Of a stretch of 64,000 nucleotides of DNA, positions 26,758-36,399 are shown piece after piece. The stretch lies in contig NZ_JABBNU010000010.1 of NCBI RefSeq assembly GCF_012926615.1, positions 50,629-114,628 of the forward strand, written 5' to 3'. Made by a program: the position numbers and the translations under genes. Under the pieces are notes generated by a model, which worked only from the letters and a program-made list of their open reading frames with translations, ran no database searches and was not told the origin of the DNA. Position 1 is the stretch's first letter. Each line of letters starts with the position of its first letter. The stretch is from Marinigracilibium pacificum (lineage in GTDB: Bacteria; Bacteroidota; Bacteroidia; Cytophagales; Cyclobacteriaceae).

Positions 26758-29334
26758 ATGGCAGAAGGTGCTAATGAGCAAATCATACCTGTAACCATTG
26801 AAGAGGAAATGCGTGGAGCCTACATCGATTATTCGATGTCGGTTATTATTAGTCGTGCATTACCTGATGTAAGAGATGGATTAAAGCCTGTTCACAGACG
26901 GGTACTTTATGGAATGCAGGAATTAGGGGTATCCTACAATAGACCCTATAAAAAATCAGCAAGGATCGTTGGAGAAGTTCTGGGTAAGTATCACCCTCAC
27001 GGAGATTCCTCTGTCTATGACACCATGGTTCGTATGGCCCAAAACTGGTCGTTACGATATCCATTGGTAGATGGTCAGGGTAACTTCGGATCAATTGATG
27101 GTGACTCTCCGGCAGCAATGCGTTATACTGAGGCTCGTCTTAAGAGAATTTCTGAAGAATTACTTAACGACCTTAACAAAGACACTGTTGACTTCGCTCC
27201 AAACTTTGATGATTCATTAAAGGAACCAATCGTTCTTCCTGCAAAACTCCCTAACCTCCTTTTAAACGGAGCATCAGGTATTGCAGTAGGTATGGCTACC
27301 AACATGGCCCCTCATAACCTAACGGAAGTAATCGATGGTATATGTGCATACATTGACAACAACGATATCGAGATTAGTGAGTTGATGAAGTATGTTACTG
27401 CTCCTGACTTCCCAACGGGAGGAATGATTTATGGTTATCAAGGAGTTATGAATGCCTATGAGACAGGTCGAGGTAGGGTAATCATGCGTGCGAAAGCAAC
27501 GTTTGAAACTTCTAAAACAGGAAGAGAGCAAATCATTGTTACCGAAATACCTTATATGGTAAATAAGGCTTCAATGATTGAAAAAACAGCTCAACTTGTT
27601 AATGATAAAAAAATTGAAGGTATCGCAGATATCAGAGATGAATCTGACAGAACAGGTCTTAGAGTAGTTTATGATCTGAAAAAAGATGCGATTCCAAATA
27701 TCGTATTAAATAACCTTTACAAATATACCCAGTTACAAAGCAGCTTTGGTATTAATAACGTTGCTCTTGTAAAGGGACGTCCTCATACGCTTAACCTTAA
27801 GGAACTGATCAAATACTACGTCGAGCATAGACACGAAGTAATAGTCAGACGAGCTGAGTATGAATTAAAAGAAGCTGAAAGAAGAGCTCATATTCTTGAA
27901 GGATACCTTATTGCCCTTGATAATATTGATGAGATTATTGAAATAATCAGGGCTTCAAGAGATCCGGAAATTGCAAAAGCAAAATTAATTGAGCGATTCG
28001 AGCTTTCTGAAATTCAAGCAAAAGCTATCCTTGAGATGAGACTTCAGCGTTTGACTGGTCTTGAAAGAGAAAAGATCGAAGCTGAATACAAAGAGGTAAT
28101 GGCGACAATTGAAGAATTGCAGTCATTATTAGCAAGCGAGGAGAAGAGAATGCAGATGATTAAAGATGAAGCGCTTGAACTAAAAGAAAGATATGGTGAT
28201 GAGCGAAGAACTGAAATCATCCATGCTGCCGGAGACCTGACAGTTGAAGATATGATTCCGGATGAAGAAATGGTTATAACTATTTCACATCAGGGTTACA
28301 TCAAAAGAACTCCTTTAACAGAGTATAGAACTCAAAGCAGGGGAGGAGTCGGATCTCGTGGTGCTGTTTCTAAAGATGAAGATTTTACTGAGCACTTGTT
28401 TATTGCCAGTACACATAATTACTTATTAATCTTCACTAAGGAAGGAAAAGTATTCTGGATTAAGGTTTATGAAATTCCTGAAGGAAGTAAAAACTCAAGA
28501 GGTAGAGCAATTCAAAACCTTATTCAAATTACACCTGATGATTCAGTAAGAGCGGTTATTAATGCTAAAACACTTACTGATGAAGATTATATCAACAATC
28601 AATTCCTAATTTTCTGTACAGAAAAAGGAATGATCAAGAAAACTGCTCTTGAAGCTTATTCAAGACCTCGTCAAAATGGTATCAATGCGATAACAGTAAA
28701 TGAGGGAGACAGACTTCTTGAAGTGAAAATGACTAGCGGTGATGACCATATTATTATAGCATCACAAAGTGGAAGGGCAATTCACTTCCATGAAAGCAAT
28801 GTTAGAAGTATGGGTAGAAATGCTGCTGGTGTGAAGGCAATTTCACTGGATTCGGATAAAAAGGATCTGGTTGTTGGCATGGTTTGTGTAAATAGACCAG
28901 AGAGTAACCTGTTAGTTGTTTCTGAAAAAGGATATGGAAAAAGATCTTCCATTGATGAATACAGAATTACAAAACGTGGTGGAAAAGGTGTAAAAACCTT
29001 AAATGTCACAGAAAAAACAGGTTCTTTAGTTGCAATTAAAGAAGTAATCGATACCGATGATCTTATGATTATCAACAGATCAGGTATAACTATCCGTATG
29101 GCTGTTGAAGATTTAAGAGTTATGGGTAGAGCTACTCAAGGTGTTAAACTAATCAGACTAAACGATGGAGATGAAATCTCTTCAGTAGAAAAGATTGAAC
29201 ACATTGAGGATGACGAAGAGGAATTAACCGATGCAGAGGTGGTTAATGAAACTGAAAATACTGAAAACGAAAATAACTCAAATGAAGATTCATCAACCGA
29301 GGAAGACTCAAACGAAGAATCAAATAATGAATAA
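26758..29334 (+). CDS. gyrA: DNA gyrase subunit A
   Basis: 858 residues. The catalytic Tyr is Tyr123 in [10 protein letters not shown]. The quinolone region reads [11 protein letters not shown], with Ser84 and Asp88 at the places of E. coli Ser83 and Asp87, so no classical resistance change is seen. The C-terminal beta-pinwheel follows, with the GyrA-box variant [10 protein letters not shown] instead of QRRGGKG, which I take as a lineage form. The last about 45 residues are almost wholly acidic and Asn-rich. With GyrB it introduces negative supercoils. Confidence 0.97.
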   Translation: MAEGANEQIIPVTIEEEMRGAYIDYSMSVIISRALPDVRDGLKPVHRRVLYGMQELGVSYNRPYKKSARIVGEVLGKYHPHGDSSVYDTMVRMAQNWSLRYPLVDGQGNFGSIDGDSPAAMRYTEARLKRISEELLNDLNKDTVDFAPNFDDSLKEPIVLPAKLPNLLLNGASGIAVGMATNMAPHNLTEVIDGICAYIDNNDIEISELMKYVTAPDFPTGGMIYGYQGVMNAYETGRGRVIMRAKATFETSKTGREQIIVTEIPYMVNKASMIEKTAQLVNDKKIEGIADIRDESDRTGLRVVYDLKKDAIPNIVLNNLYKYTQLQSSFGINNVALVKGRPHTLNLKELIKYYVEHRHEVIVRRAEYELKEAERRAHILEGYLIALDNIDEIIEIIRASRDPEIAKAKLIERFELSEIQAKAILEMRLQRLTGLEREKIEAEYKEVMATIEELQSLLASEEKRMQMIKDEALELKERYGDERRTEIIHAAGDLTVEDMIPDEEMVITISHQGYIKRTPLTEYRTQSRGGVGSRGAVSKDEDFTEHLFIASTHNYLLIFTKEGKVFWIKVYEIPEGSKNSRGRAIQNLIQITPDDSVRAVINAKTLTDEDYINNQFLIFCTEKGMIKKTALEAYSRPRQNGINAITVNEGDRLLEVKMTSGDDHIIIASQSGRAIHFHESNVRSMGRNAAGVKAISLDSDKKDLVVGMVCVNRPESNLLVVSEKGYGKRSSIDEYRITKRGGKGVKTLNVTEKTGSLVAIKEVIDTDDLMIINRSGITIRMAVEDLRVMGRATQGVKLIRLNDGDEISSVEKIEHIEDDEEELTDAEVVNETENTENENNSNEDSSTEEDSNEESNNE

Positions 29335-29362
29335 CTGAACAGAAAGAATAAAAACAAAAGTG

Positions 29363-30493
29363 ATGAAAAAAGTAATATTCTTAATTTCTTTTGCTCTAAT
29401 AGCTTCCCTAGGTGTTGCTCAAAAGAAAAACGTCAGAAAAGCGGAATCTGAATTACAAAGTGGTAATCTATCTGAAGCAAAAACTTTAATCGATCAGGCT
29501 ATAACTGACGAAAAAAGTAAAGAAGATGGACAAACTTGGTTCGTAAGAGGTGAAGTTTACATGGCTATTGCTAAAGCTGAGAATGGTGCTGCTAGTCCTG
29601 CATTTCAAACTGCTTTGGATTCATACAATAAAGTTTTTGAAATAGAGAAAGAAGGAAGTCCTACTTACTTTGTTACTCAGCAAAAAGTACAAGGTATCTA
29701 TGGAGATTACATAAATAAAGGAATCAAAAATTTCGAATCTAACAATTATGATTCTGCATATTATAATTTCTCAACTGCTGAATTGGTAAATCCTGGTGAT
29801 ACCTTAGCATTACTTTACTCAGGTTATGCTGCACAAAATAGCCAGCAGTTTGACAAAGCACTAGAATCATATACAGGTTTAATTGCTACGGGTCATGCAC
29901 AGCCAGATGTTTATATCTACGCTGCTAACATCAACATGACTAACAATGAAGATAATGAAGCTGCAATGGCTGTTATCAACAAAGGTTTAGAAAAATACCC
30001 TGAAAACTTAGATCTGTTAAAAACTCAGATTGATGTTTACAAAAAAATGGGTAAGACAGAAGAAGCAAAGCAAAGTCTTATCAAAGCGATAGAAAAAGAG
30101 CCAGACAACTATATCCTTCACTATGTTTTAGGTGATATCTATGACAAAGAAGGAAGTAAAGCTGAAGCAATTGCCGCTTACGAAAAAGCTGTTGAGGTTA
30201 ATCCTGAGTTTGTTGAAGGTTATTATAATGCAGGTGTACTACATTACAACGATGCTGTTGCAATGTTGAACGAAGCAAACAAAATGGACATCAAAACTTA
30301 CCAAAAAGAAGGTGCAAAAGTTGAAGCTCAGGCAAAAACTGAGTTTGAAAAGGCTGCACCATACTTTGAGAAAGTGTTAGAATTAAATCCGGATGAGTTA
30401 ACAACTCTGGAAACTCTAAAAACTATCTACGTTAGAACAGGTGAGAATGATAAAGCTGAGAAAATACAAAGCAAAATTGATAGCCTTCAGTAA
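29363..30493 (+). CDS. Secreted tetratricopeptide-repeat protein
   Basis: 376 residues from ATG 29363, 28 bp behind gyrA. Signal peptide 1-19 (LIASLGVAQKK). TPR motifs run through most of the length, best at about residues 20-75, 130-180 and 210-290 (YVLGDIYDKEGSKAEAIAAY, FVEGYYNAGVLHYNDA). It is probably a periplasmic scaffold; the partner is unknown. Close spacing suggests read-through from gyrA, ending at the terminator downstream. Confidence 0.85.
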   Translation: MKKVIFLISFALIASLGVAQKKNVRKAESELQSGNLSEAKTLIDQAITDEKSKEDGQTWFVRGEVYMAIAKAENGAASPAFQTALDSYNKVFEIEKEGSPTYFVTQQKVQGIYGDYINKGIKNFESNNYDSAYYNFSTAELVNPGDTLALLYSGYAAQNSQQFDKALESYTGLIATGHAQPDVYIYAANINMTNNEDNEAAMAVINKGLEKYPENLDLLKTQIDVYKKMGKTEEAKQSLIKAIEKEPDNYILHYVLGDIYDKEGSKAEAIAAYEKAVEVNPEFVEGYYNAGVLHYNDAVAMLNEANKMDIKTYQKEGAKVEAQAKTEFEKAAPYFEKVLELNPDELTTLETLKTIYVRTGENDKAEKIQSKIDSLQ

Positions 30494-30519
30494 TTCATTC
30501 ATAATAAATATTTCAAAAG

Positions 30520-30548
30520 AGGGTGGCGAATGTTCGTCACCCTTTTTT
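30520..30548 (+). terminator. Intrinsic terminator
   Basis: GGGTGGCGAA / TTCGTCACCC stem with a two-base loop, closely followed by T6, about 27 bp past the TPR gene. Confidence 0.92.
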
Positions 30549-30599
30549 AATTGCTTGGTCTAATATATATTAGTGCTCCAAAATTTTTAAAGAGGTAAA

Positions 30600-31757
30600 A
30601 TGGCAGATCTTTCCAGAATTAGAAACTTATATTATCAGCATTTCGAATCGAAAGCTATTTTTTTATACTCACCAGGCAGAATAAATCTTTTAGGTGACCA
30701 CACTGATTATAATTCAGGTTTAGTAATGCCTGCTGCAATCGATTTCGGAATTACGTTTGGAATAGGGAAAAACAATTCAGATGAGGTTAATATTTTTGCT
30801 GCTGACCGCAACGAAAGAATCTCTTTCAACATAAATAAAGTTGAAAAAAGTAAAGATAAAGAGTGGGCAAATTTCCTGCTGGGAGTTATTGAGCAATTTA
30901 AGAGAAGTGGTGAAAAAATCGGTGGATTTGACCTCGTATTCGGTGGTGATTTACCTGTTTGTGCCGGACTTTCTTCAAGTACTGCTTTAGAATGTGGGTT
31001 ATCTTTTGGCCTTGACAAAATTTTTGACCTAGGATTAAGTAAAAGAGATCATTTAATAATGGCTCACAAAGCAGATAAAGAATTCATGGGGCTTAATCGG
31101 ACCTACATGGATCAATTTGCAAACCTATTTAGTGTAGCTAATCATATTATTTACCTGGATTGTAAAAACTTATACCATGAACATCTCGAATTAGAGATGT
31201 CTTCATTCAGGTTTGTATTGTTTGATACTCAGATAAAATTAGACCTTAATAGTTCTGAATATAATGCCAGGAGAAAAGCATGTGAAGATGCTCTTGAAAC
31301 AGTACAAAAATACCTTCCACAGGCTAAATCATTAAGAGACCTGACACCGGAAACACTTGACAAGATCAAGAATAAGATGTATCCTCCGCTTTATGAAAAA
31401 GCTTCCTTTATTGTTAATGAAATTGACAGGGTAGAAGAAGCTGCCAGAGATATCAGAAAGAAGAACTGGGATGCCTTTGGAAGAAAGATGTATGCTTCCC
31501 ACGATGGACTGAGAGACATGTATAAAGTAAGCTGTCCTGAACTGGACTTTCTTGTAGAGCATTCCAAAAAGTTTGATAATATTAAAGGTGCCCGATTAAT
31601 GGGTACAGGTTTTGGAGGATGTGTCATCGCCCTTGTCAAAATCAGTAATATTGAAGAAATGATTAACGATATGAAAAAAGCATATCGAAAGAAATTCGGT
31701 AAGAAACTGATTGCATACAAGGCCCGGATTTCAAACGGGACATCATTGATCTCTTAA
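30600..31757 (+). CDS. galK: Galactokinase
   Basis: 385 residues, family length. GHMP-kinase motifs: GRINLLGDHTDYNSGLVMPA (galactokinase signature, galactose contacts), PVCAGLSSSTALECG (ATP-binding loop), and MGTGFGGCVIALV near the end. It phosphorylates galactose at C1 with ATP, the first Leloir step. No galT, galE or transporter is beside it. A DoxX gene follows 53 bp later. Confidence 0.95.
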   Translation: MADLSRIRNLYYQHFESKAIFLYSPGRINLLGDHTDYNSGLVMPAAIDFGITFGIGKNNSDEVNIFAADRNERISFNINKVEKSKDKEWANFLLGVIEQFKRSGEKIGGFDLVFGGDLPVCAGLSSSTALECGLSFGLDKIFDLGLSKRDHLIMAHKADKEFMGLNRTYMDQFANLFSVANHIIYLDCKNLYHEHLELEMSSFRFVLFDTQIKLDLNSSEYNARRKACEDALETVQKYLPQAKSLRDLTPETLDKIKNKMYPPLYEKASFIVNEIDRVEEAARDIRKKNWDAFGRKMYASHDGLRDMYKVSCPELDFLVEHSKKFDNIKGARLMGTGFGGCVIALVKISNIEEMINDMKKAYRKKFGKKLIAYKARISNGTSLIS

Positions 31758-31810
31758 CCTTTTGAAAACCAACTTCGTATATAGTGGTAGAACTATCAAA
31801 CCCTTCTGCC

Positions 31811-32296
31811 ATGACAACCCTTGAAAAACTTGAGCAATGGGCAGATGACCATCGCCCATCCTGGCTATCATTTATTCGCATGCTATTGGGAATCTTTATA
31901 ACTTATAAAGGTTTTCAATTCATGGTTAATATCGATCAACTCCAAAACTTAACAGGTAACCTCGATTTAAGCTTCGCAGGAGTTACTTTAGCACACTATA
32001 TTGTATTCGCACATTTAATTGGTGGACCTTTACTTGCTTGTGGCTTATTTACCAGATTTGCAGCTGCCATCCAAATCCCAATTTTATTAGGGGCTGTATT
32101 TTTAGTTAATAACCCGCATAGAAATGAACTATTTGGAAATTCAAGTGAACTTGAAGTGAGTATCATTACATTAGTATTCTTATTAATCTTTTTATTTATC
32201 GGGTCTGGTAAATATTCTGTTGATTATTTAAGACATAAAGCTCAAGCCAAAAAGTTACTACAAAATAAAAAGCACCAAACAGCAGTAAATCACTAG
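31811..32296 (+). CDS. DoxX-family membrane protein
   Basis: 161 residues from ATG 31811 (a GTG nine codons earlier is less likely). Four hydrophobic helices and the DoxX-like pattern SFIRMLLGIFITYKGFQFM, LAHYIVFAHLIGGPLLACGLFTRFAAAIQIPILLGAVF. DoxX proteins are inner-membrane proteins linked to redox stress and thiosulfate or quinone chemistry in various bacteria; function here is unknown. The C-terminus is basic and cytosolic. Separate from the second DoxX at 54.4 kb. Confidence 0.82.
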   Translation: MTTLEKLEQWADDHRPSWLSFIRMLLGIFITYKGFQFMVNIDQLQNLTGNLDLSFAGVTLAHYIVFAHLIGGPLLACGLFTRFAAAIQIPILLGAVFLVNNPHRNELFGNSSELEVSIITLVFLLIFLFIGSGKYSVDYLRHKAQAKKLLQNKKHQTAVNH

Positions 32297-32366
32297 TGTT
32301 TCGGTTACATATTCTACACAATTACGTGGAATATATTCTACAAATTTGATTATTAAACAGTAAATA

Positions 32367-32395
32367 AAGCCTCAAAATTAGTTTTGAGGCTTTTG
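32367..32395 (+). terminator. Intrinsic terminator
   Basis: AAGCCTCAAAA-TTA-GTTTTGAGGCTTTTG, 11-bp stem, between the DoxX gene and dps. Confidence 0.9.
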
Positions 32396-32420
32396 TCATG
32401 CTTTTTGCTGTATATAAGGT

Positions 32421-32912
32421 ATGGAAACTTCAAACACAAAAGAATATAAAAATTTAGGATTTAAAGAAAGTGATGTTAAACCATTAGTGGCTACACTAAA
32501 CAAATTACTAGCGAACTATCATGTTCACTATCAAAAATTAAGAAACTATCACTGGAATGTTAAAGGTGAGGATTTCTTCGATATCCATGAAAAATTTGAA
32601 GTCCAATATAACAAAGCTAAAGAAAACATTGATGAGATAGCGGAAAGGGTCAGAGTTTATGGAGCGACACCTGTATCGACAATGAAACAATTTCTTGAAA
32701 TTAGTGAAATTAAAGAAACAGGATCGGATCTGAAAGCTCATGACATGGTAATGGAAATCAAAAAGGATATGGAGATCCTAGATAGCTTCATGTATGATGC
32801 TGTAGACGCTTCAATTGAAGCAGGTGATTCAGCACTTGAAGATATGCTGAAAACGTATATAGCAGATCTTGAAAAAGATCATTGGATGTGGAGCGCTTTC
32901 TTAAGTAATTAA
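32421..32912 (+). CDS. dps: Dps-family ferritin-like protein
   Basis: 163 residues. The Dps ferroxidase helix is clear: NYHWNVKGEDFFDIHEKFEVQYNKAKENIDEIAERV, with the conserved His-Trp and His/Asp/Glu ligands. The usual Dps four-helix length is kept. It assembles into a 12-mer that oxidises and stores iron with peroxide and can protect DNA. Stand-alone gene between two terminators or promoters; a small coiled-coil lipoprotein follows 30 bp later and may be co-transcribed. Confidence 0.93.
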   Translation: METSNTKEYKNLGFKESDVKPLVATLNKLLANYHVHYQKLRNYHWNVKGEDFFDIHEKFEVQYNKAKENIDEIAERVRVYGATPVSTMKQFLEISEIKETGSDLKAHDMVMEIKKDMEILDSFMYDAVDASIEAGDSALEDMLKTYIADLEKDHWMWSAFLSN

Positions 32913-32942
32913 TAAAATTTAGAACCAAATAATTTTAATGAT

Positions 32943-33371
32943 ATGTTAATTAAAAAAACATTTATTATGGTATGCATTGCCACAATGTTTATGTGGGGAT
33001 GTGGTTCAAGCAGTGAAAATAGCGAATCTGTTCAAGAACAAACAGAAGAAGCTTTAAATGAAGCCAAAAAAGAATTCGAAGCTAATAAAGCAGAACTGAA
33101 AAAAGATCTTCAGGAAATGGGAGATGAAATTGACAGTAAAATAGAAAAACTTGAGGCTGATATTGAGAATGCTTCAGAAGACACTAAAGCAGAATTGGAA
33201 GAAGAATTAAATGAACTAAAGGATGAAAGATCCAAGATTGATAAATCTATGGACAAATTAGCTGATACTACTGAGGAAGGATGGGAAGAATTTAAAAATG
33301 AAACCCGTGAACTTATGAGTGATATTGAAAAAGGATGGGAAGATTTAAAAGACGAAATGTCTGAAATGTAA
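32943..33371 (+). CDS. Small coiled-coil lipoprotein
   Basis: 142 residues. Lipobox FMWGCGSSS at Cys21, then nearly pure Lys/Glu/Asp helix with heptads (ELKKDLQEMGDEIDSKIEKL...AELEEELNELKDE), followed by two WEEFKNE/WEDLKDE repeats. It would be a membrane-anchored elongated rod. No family name is justified. It lies 30 bp after dps, suggesting a common transcript and a stress-related role. Confidence 0.75.
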   Translation: MLIKKTFIMVCIATMFMWGCGSSSENSESVQEQTEEALNEAKKEFEANKAELKKDLQEMGDEIDSKIEKLEADIENASEDTKAELEEELNELKDERSKIDKSMDKLADTTEEGWEEFKNETRELMSDIEKGWEDLKDEMSEM

Positions 33372-33387
33372 AACCGTTCATAATGAA

Positions 33388-33417
33388 AAAGACCATCACA
33401 TTAATGTGATGGTCTTT
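33388..33417. terminator. Bidirectional intrinsic terminator
   Basis: AAAGACCATCACAT / ATGTGATGGTCTTT, a long perfect stem with A-run and T-run, between convergent genes. Confidence 0.93.
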
Positions 33418-33439
33418 TTATTATATAAAATATAGGATA

Positions 33440-34324
33440 TTAAAGTCCTAAAATAATTCCGGCACTAAATCCGATTCCTGATGCATTTACGTATTGTGTA
33501 GGAAGAACTAGTGGCTCATTAAAGTTCTGATCTTCAGGATTTGGAGCAACATCTTCAAAAACATACTCTTTTGCAGCTGTTGGAAGAAATCCCATTAATG
33601 ATTGAGTCTGGTTAGCACTCATATCAGTATAATCATATTTTGTAACTGAAGCATCTTTACTTTTTAAGCTAAGTGCCTTGATTTCAGTCTCAACGAAAAC
33701 TTTCATTTTACTTGATACTGGATAGCTCACACCAAATACTCCAGAAAAACCTAATGAGAAAGTAGGGTTAACCTCTCCTTCAAGATCATAACGCTCTTGG
33801 TTTTCTATATCAAGTGCATAACCTTTTACTGTCATCTTTCCTGCAACAGGTACAATTACACCTAATCTAGAGTAAGGATTTAAACCTTCTTTTCCTAATG
33901 ATAAAACTAATGCTGGAATAACATCAACACCTCTTATATATGATTTTGCACTTTCTTTGTAAGTTGGAGCATCTATAAATGCAGTTTCAGTTTCGCTACC
34001 ATGGAAGTAATTAATTCCAAGATCAACACCAATATGCTCATTAAACATATAGCCGTATGCAATGAAACCTTTGAATCCAACACCTAAAGTACCACTTAAA
34101 AATTCAACAGATTGCTCTCCCTGATTGTTTACAGTTACTCCTATAGAAGCCTCTGACTCAGGTAATAAACCAACTGGATCAGTATTATTGTAAGGGCTGC
34201 TTCCACTTTTAAAAGTGTAACCACCACCAACTCTAACATAAGAATCCTGTGCGTTTGCACTAAATACACCCGCAAACATTAATCCCGCTAAAAGGAATCC
34301 ATTAAAAATGTTTTTTACTTTCAT
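33440..34324 (-). CDS. Outer-membrane beta-barrel (porin-like) protein
   Basis: 294 residues with signal peptide (LMFAGVFSANAQD, cleavage near residue 25). The mature protein alternates short amphipathic strands and ends ASGIGFSAGIILGL, typical of OmpA/OmpX-like barrels in Bacteroidota. It is monocistronic and ends at the bidirectional terminator. Its 5' region (34325-34450) separates it from the divergent arsenic operon. Function unknown beyond membrane location. Confidence 0.8.
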   Translation of the reverse strand: MKVKNIFNGFLLAGLMFAGVFSANAQDSYVRVGGGYTFKSGSSPYNNTDPVGLLPESEASIGVTVNNQGEQSVEFLSGTLGVGFKGFIAYGYMFNEHIGVDLGINYFHGSETETAFIDAPTYKESAKSYIRGVDVIPALVLSLGKEGLNPYSRLGVIVPVAGKMTVKGYALDIENQERYDLEGEVNPTFSLGFSGVFGVSYPVSSKMKVFVETEIKALSLKSKDASVTKYDYTDMSANQTQSLMGFLPTAAKEYVFEDVAPNPEDQNFNEPLVLPTQYVNASGIGFSAGIILGL

Positions 34325-34450
34325 ATTGAGTTAATTGTTTTAATAATAATTCTGCATGCAGAATAAATTTGGTGCAAATAAGCTCTATTCTTTTCACAAT
34401 AGCACCCCACTGTAAGAAAAAATAAAATATTATTCTAAAATGTAAACCCT

Positions 34451-34485
34451 ATCATCATAACATCGTATTATTGTTATATAATGAT
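34451..34485 (+). promoter_or_regulatory. Likely ArsR operator
   Basis: Imperfect inverted repeat: ATCATCATAACA (34451-34462) and TGTTATATAATGAT (34472-34485), ending six bases before the chosen arsR start. The position fits self-repression by ArsR, released by arsenite. Confidence 0.6.
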
Positions 34486-34491
34486 TTTATT

Positions 34492-34818
34492 ATGGGGATT
34501 ACTAGAACAGATCTGTTTACCGAACGTCAAAACGAAATAGCTTCTTTAATGAAGGTATTTGCTCATCCGGCCCGGATAGCTATCATAGATCACTTATTAC
34601 AATCTAATGCCTGTATAAATAGTGATTTGGTTAAAGAATTAGGTATGGCACAGGCTTCAATTAGCCAACACTTAAAAGAATTAAAAAATGCAGAAATAAT
34701 TCAGGGAACCGTTGAAGGAACATCAATGAATTACTGTATAAACCCTACAAAGTGGAAAGTAATAAGTGAAATGCTTTCTACTTTCTTCGACAAATACAAT
34801 CACAATAACTGTTGTTAA
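34492..34818 (+). CDS. arsR: ArsR-family arsenic-responsive repressor
   Basis: 108 residues from ATG 34492; a TTG seven codons up lies within the operator. Winged-helix core: LMKVFAHPARIAIIDHLLQ and the recognition helix LGMAQASISQHLKELKNA. Cysteines lie in SNACINSD, NYCINP and a terminal NNCC, which may bind As(III). First gene of the arsenic operon; arsM starts 11 bp after it. Confidence 0.92.
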   Translation: MGITRTDLFTERQNEIASLMKVFAHPARIAIIDHLLQSNACINSDLVKELGMAQASISQHLKELKNAEIIQGTVEGTSMNYCINPTKWKVISEMLSTFFDKYNHNNCC

Positions 34819-34829
34819 CAAGAAAGATT

Positions 34830-35726
34830 ATGAAAACTCCGGAAGAATTAAAACAAATCGTTAGAGAGAAATATAGTGAGATCGCAGAAAATGATCAAAT
34901 GCTTAATGCGGCATCATGCTGCGGTGCCACAGATGCCTCAAAGGAAGTCTATAATATAATGACTGATGATTATTCTGAATTAGAAGGCTATAATAATGAT
35001 GCAGACCTTGGACTAGGGTGTGGATTACCTACTCAATTTGCAAACATCCAAAAAGGCGATACTGTTATCGACCTGGGCTCTGGTGCTGGTAATGACTGTT
35101 TTGTAGCAAGACATGAAACAGGTGAGTCAGGAAAAGTTATTGGTATTGATTTTACCCCAAAGATGATAGAAAAGGCAAGAATAAATGCTGAAAAGTTAAG
35201 TTTCAATAATGTAGAATTCAGACAAGGTGATATTGAAGATATGCCAGTATCTGATGGTGTTGCCGATGTGATAGTAAGTAACTGTGTTCTAAATCTAGTC
35301 CCAGACAAGCAAAAAGTGTTTAGTGAAATATTCAGGGTATTAAAAGATACCGGGCACTTTAGTATTTCGGATATTGTTCTTGATGGAGATTTACCTGAGG
35401 CATTAAAGGAAGATGCGGAAATGTATGCGGGCTGTGTTTCCGGAGCAATTCAAAAAAATGATTACCTGGAGATGATAAAAAATGCTGGATTCAGAAATAT
35501 TACATTACAAAAACAAAAGCCTATTAACATTCCCGGAGACATTCTTGAAAAATACTTATCTGCTGACGAAATTGCAGCCTTTAATAAAACGAAAGGTATT
35601 TACAGTATCACTGTTTATGGCGAAAAAGGAGGAAAAAAGATTAAAAGATCATTGCAAAATCTCCATGTAAAAGATGTTTCAGAAAATAATGAAGCATGTT
35701 GCGAGCCTGGATCAGGATGTTGTTAA
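34830..35726 (+). CDS. arsM: Arsenite S-adenosylmethionine methyltransferase
   Basis: 298 residues from ATG 34830. ArsM features: NAASCCGAT Cys pair near residue 30, LGLGCGLPTQFANIQKGDTVIDLGSGAGNDCF (SAM motif I plus Cys), NCVLNLVPDK, and MYAGCVSGA with the third As-binding Cys. The tail AcCCEPGSGCC-like (CCEPGSGCC) adds a Cys-rich end. It methylates arsenite to methylated, partly volatile forms. It lies inside the operon between arsR and arsC. Confidence 0.95.
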   Translation: MKTPEELKQIVREKYSEIAENDQMLNAASCCGATDASKEVYNIMTDDYSELEGYNNDADLGLGCGLPTQFANIQKGDTVIDLGSGAGNDCFVARHETGESGKVIGIDFTPKMIEKARINAEKLSFNNVEFRQGDIEDMPVSDGVADVIVSNCVLNLVPDKQKVFSEIFRVLKDTGHFSISDIVLDGDLPEALKEDAEMYAGCVSGAIQKNDYLEMIKNAGFRNITLQKQKPINIPGDILEKYLSADEIAAFNKTKGIYSITVYGEKGGKKIKRSLQNLHVKDVSENNEACCEPGSGCC

Positions 35727-35747
35727 TACGAATTTAGATCATTCTTT

Positions 35748-36392
35748 ATGTATAAAAAACTTCAAGATTACATCGATAACCTGAAAGGAAGGTTTGATGA
35801 AATCAGTGATGAAAGAAAGCAGATATTGAATAAAATATCTGCTTACATTAATCATACAGAAATAACCGGCATGAAGCCAAAATTACTTTTTGTATGTACA
35901 CACAATAGCCGTCGCAGTCAGCTAGCTCAGGTATGGGCAAGTGTAGCCGCTGCAGATAGAGGCATGGCAGACAGAATACCTGCATTTTCAGGTGGAACCG
36001 AAGTAACTGCTTTTTATCCTGCCGCAGTGAATACCCTGAAAGATATAGGATTTGAAATAGATCATATTCCTGAAGGAGATGAAGAACCTGAAATTTATCA
36101 GGTTTATTATGACAAAAATGAACAACCTTTGATCTGCTTTAGTAAGGTATATGATGATGAAGCAAACCCAAAAGAGGAATTTGCTGCAATCATGACTTGT
36201 AGTTCAGCTGATAATGACTGCCCGTTCATCCCGGGTACAACTTGTAGAATACCATTAAGATATGAGGATCCGAAAATTTCAGATGGAACGAATAATCAAA
36301 AGCAGGTTTATGCTGAACGGTCAGACCAAATTGCACTTGAAATGGTATATCTGTTTTCAAACGTAGAAAAGACACCATTAACTTTTTCATAA
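35748..36392 (+). CDS. arsC: Low-molecular-weight-phosphatase-type arsenate reductase
   Basis: 214 residues. The P-loop [17 protein letters not shown] resembles Cys-x5-Arg of LMW protein-tyrosine phosphatases. Further Cys residues are in [20 protein letters not shown], with [10 protein letters not shown] late, where Asp would be the acid. About 60 residues longer than thioredoxin-type ArsC, as in the Bacteroidota form. It reduces arsenate to arsenite. It lies 21 bp after arsM and 7 bp before acr3. Confidence 0.88.
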   Translation: MYKKLQDYIDNLKGRFDEISDERKQILNKISAYINHTEITGMKPKLLFVCTHNSRRSQLAQVWASVAAADRGMADRIPAFSGGTEVTAFYPAAVNTLKDIGFEIDHIPEGDEEPEIYQVYYDKNEQPLICFSKVYDDEANPKEEFAAIMTCSSADNDCPFIPGTTCRIPLRYEDPKISDGTNNQKQVYAERSDQIALEMVYLFSNVEKTPLTFS

Positions 36393-36399
36393 GAAAATA

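Noticed and set aside
26849..27531. Long open frames on the minus strand inside gyrA
   Set aside because: They are antisense shadows of a strongly coding gene, with low-complexity products and no homology or start signals.
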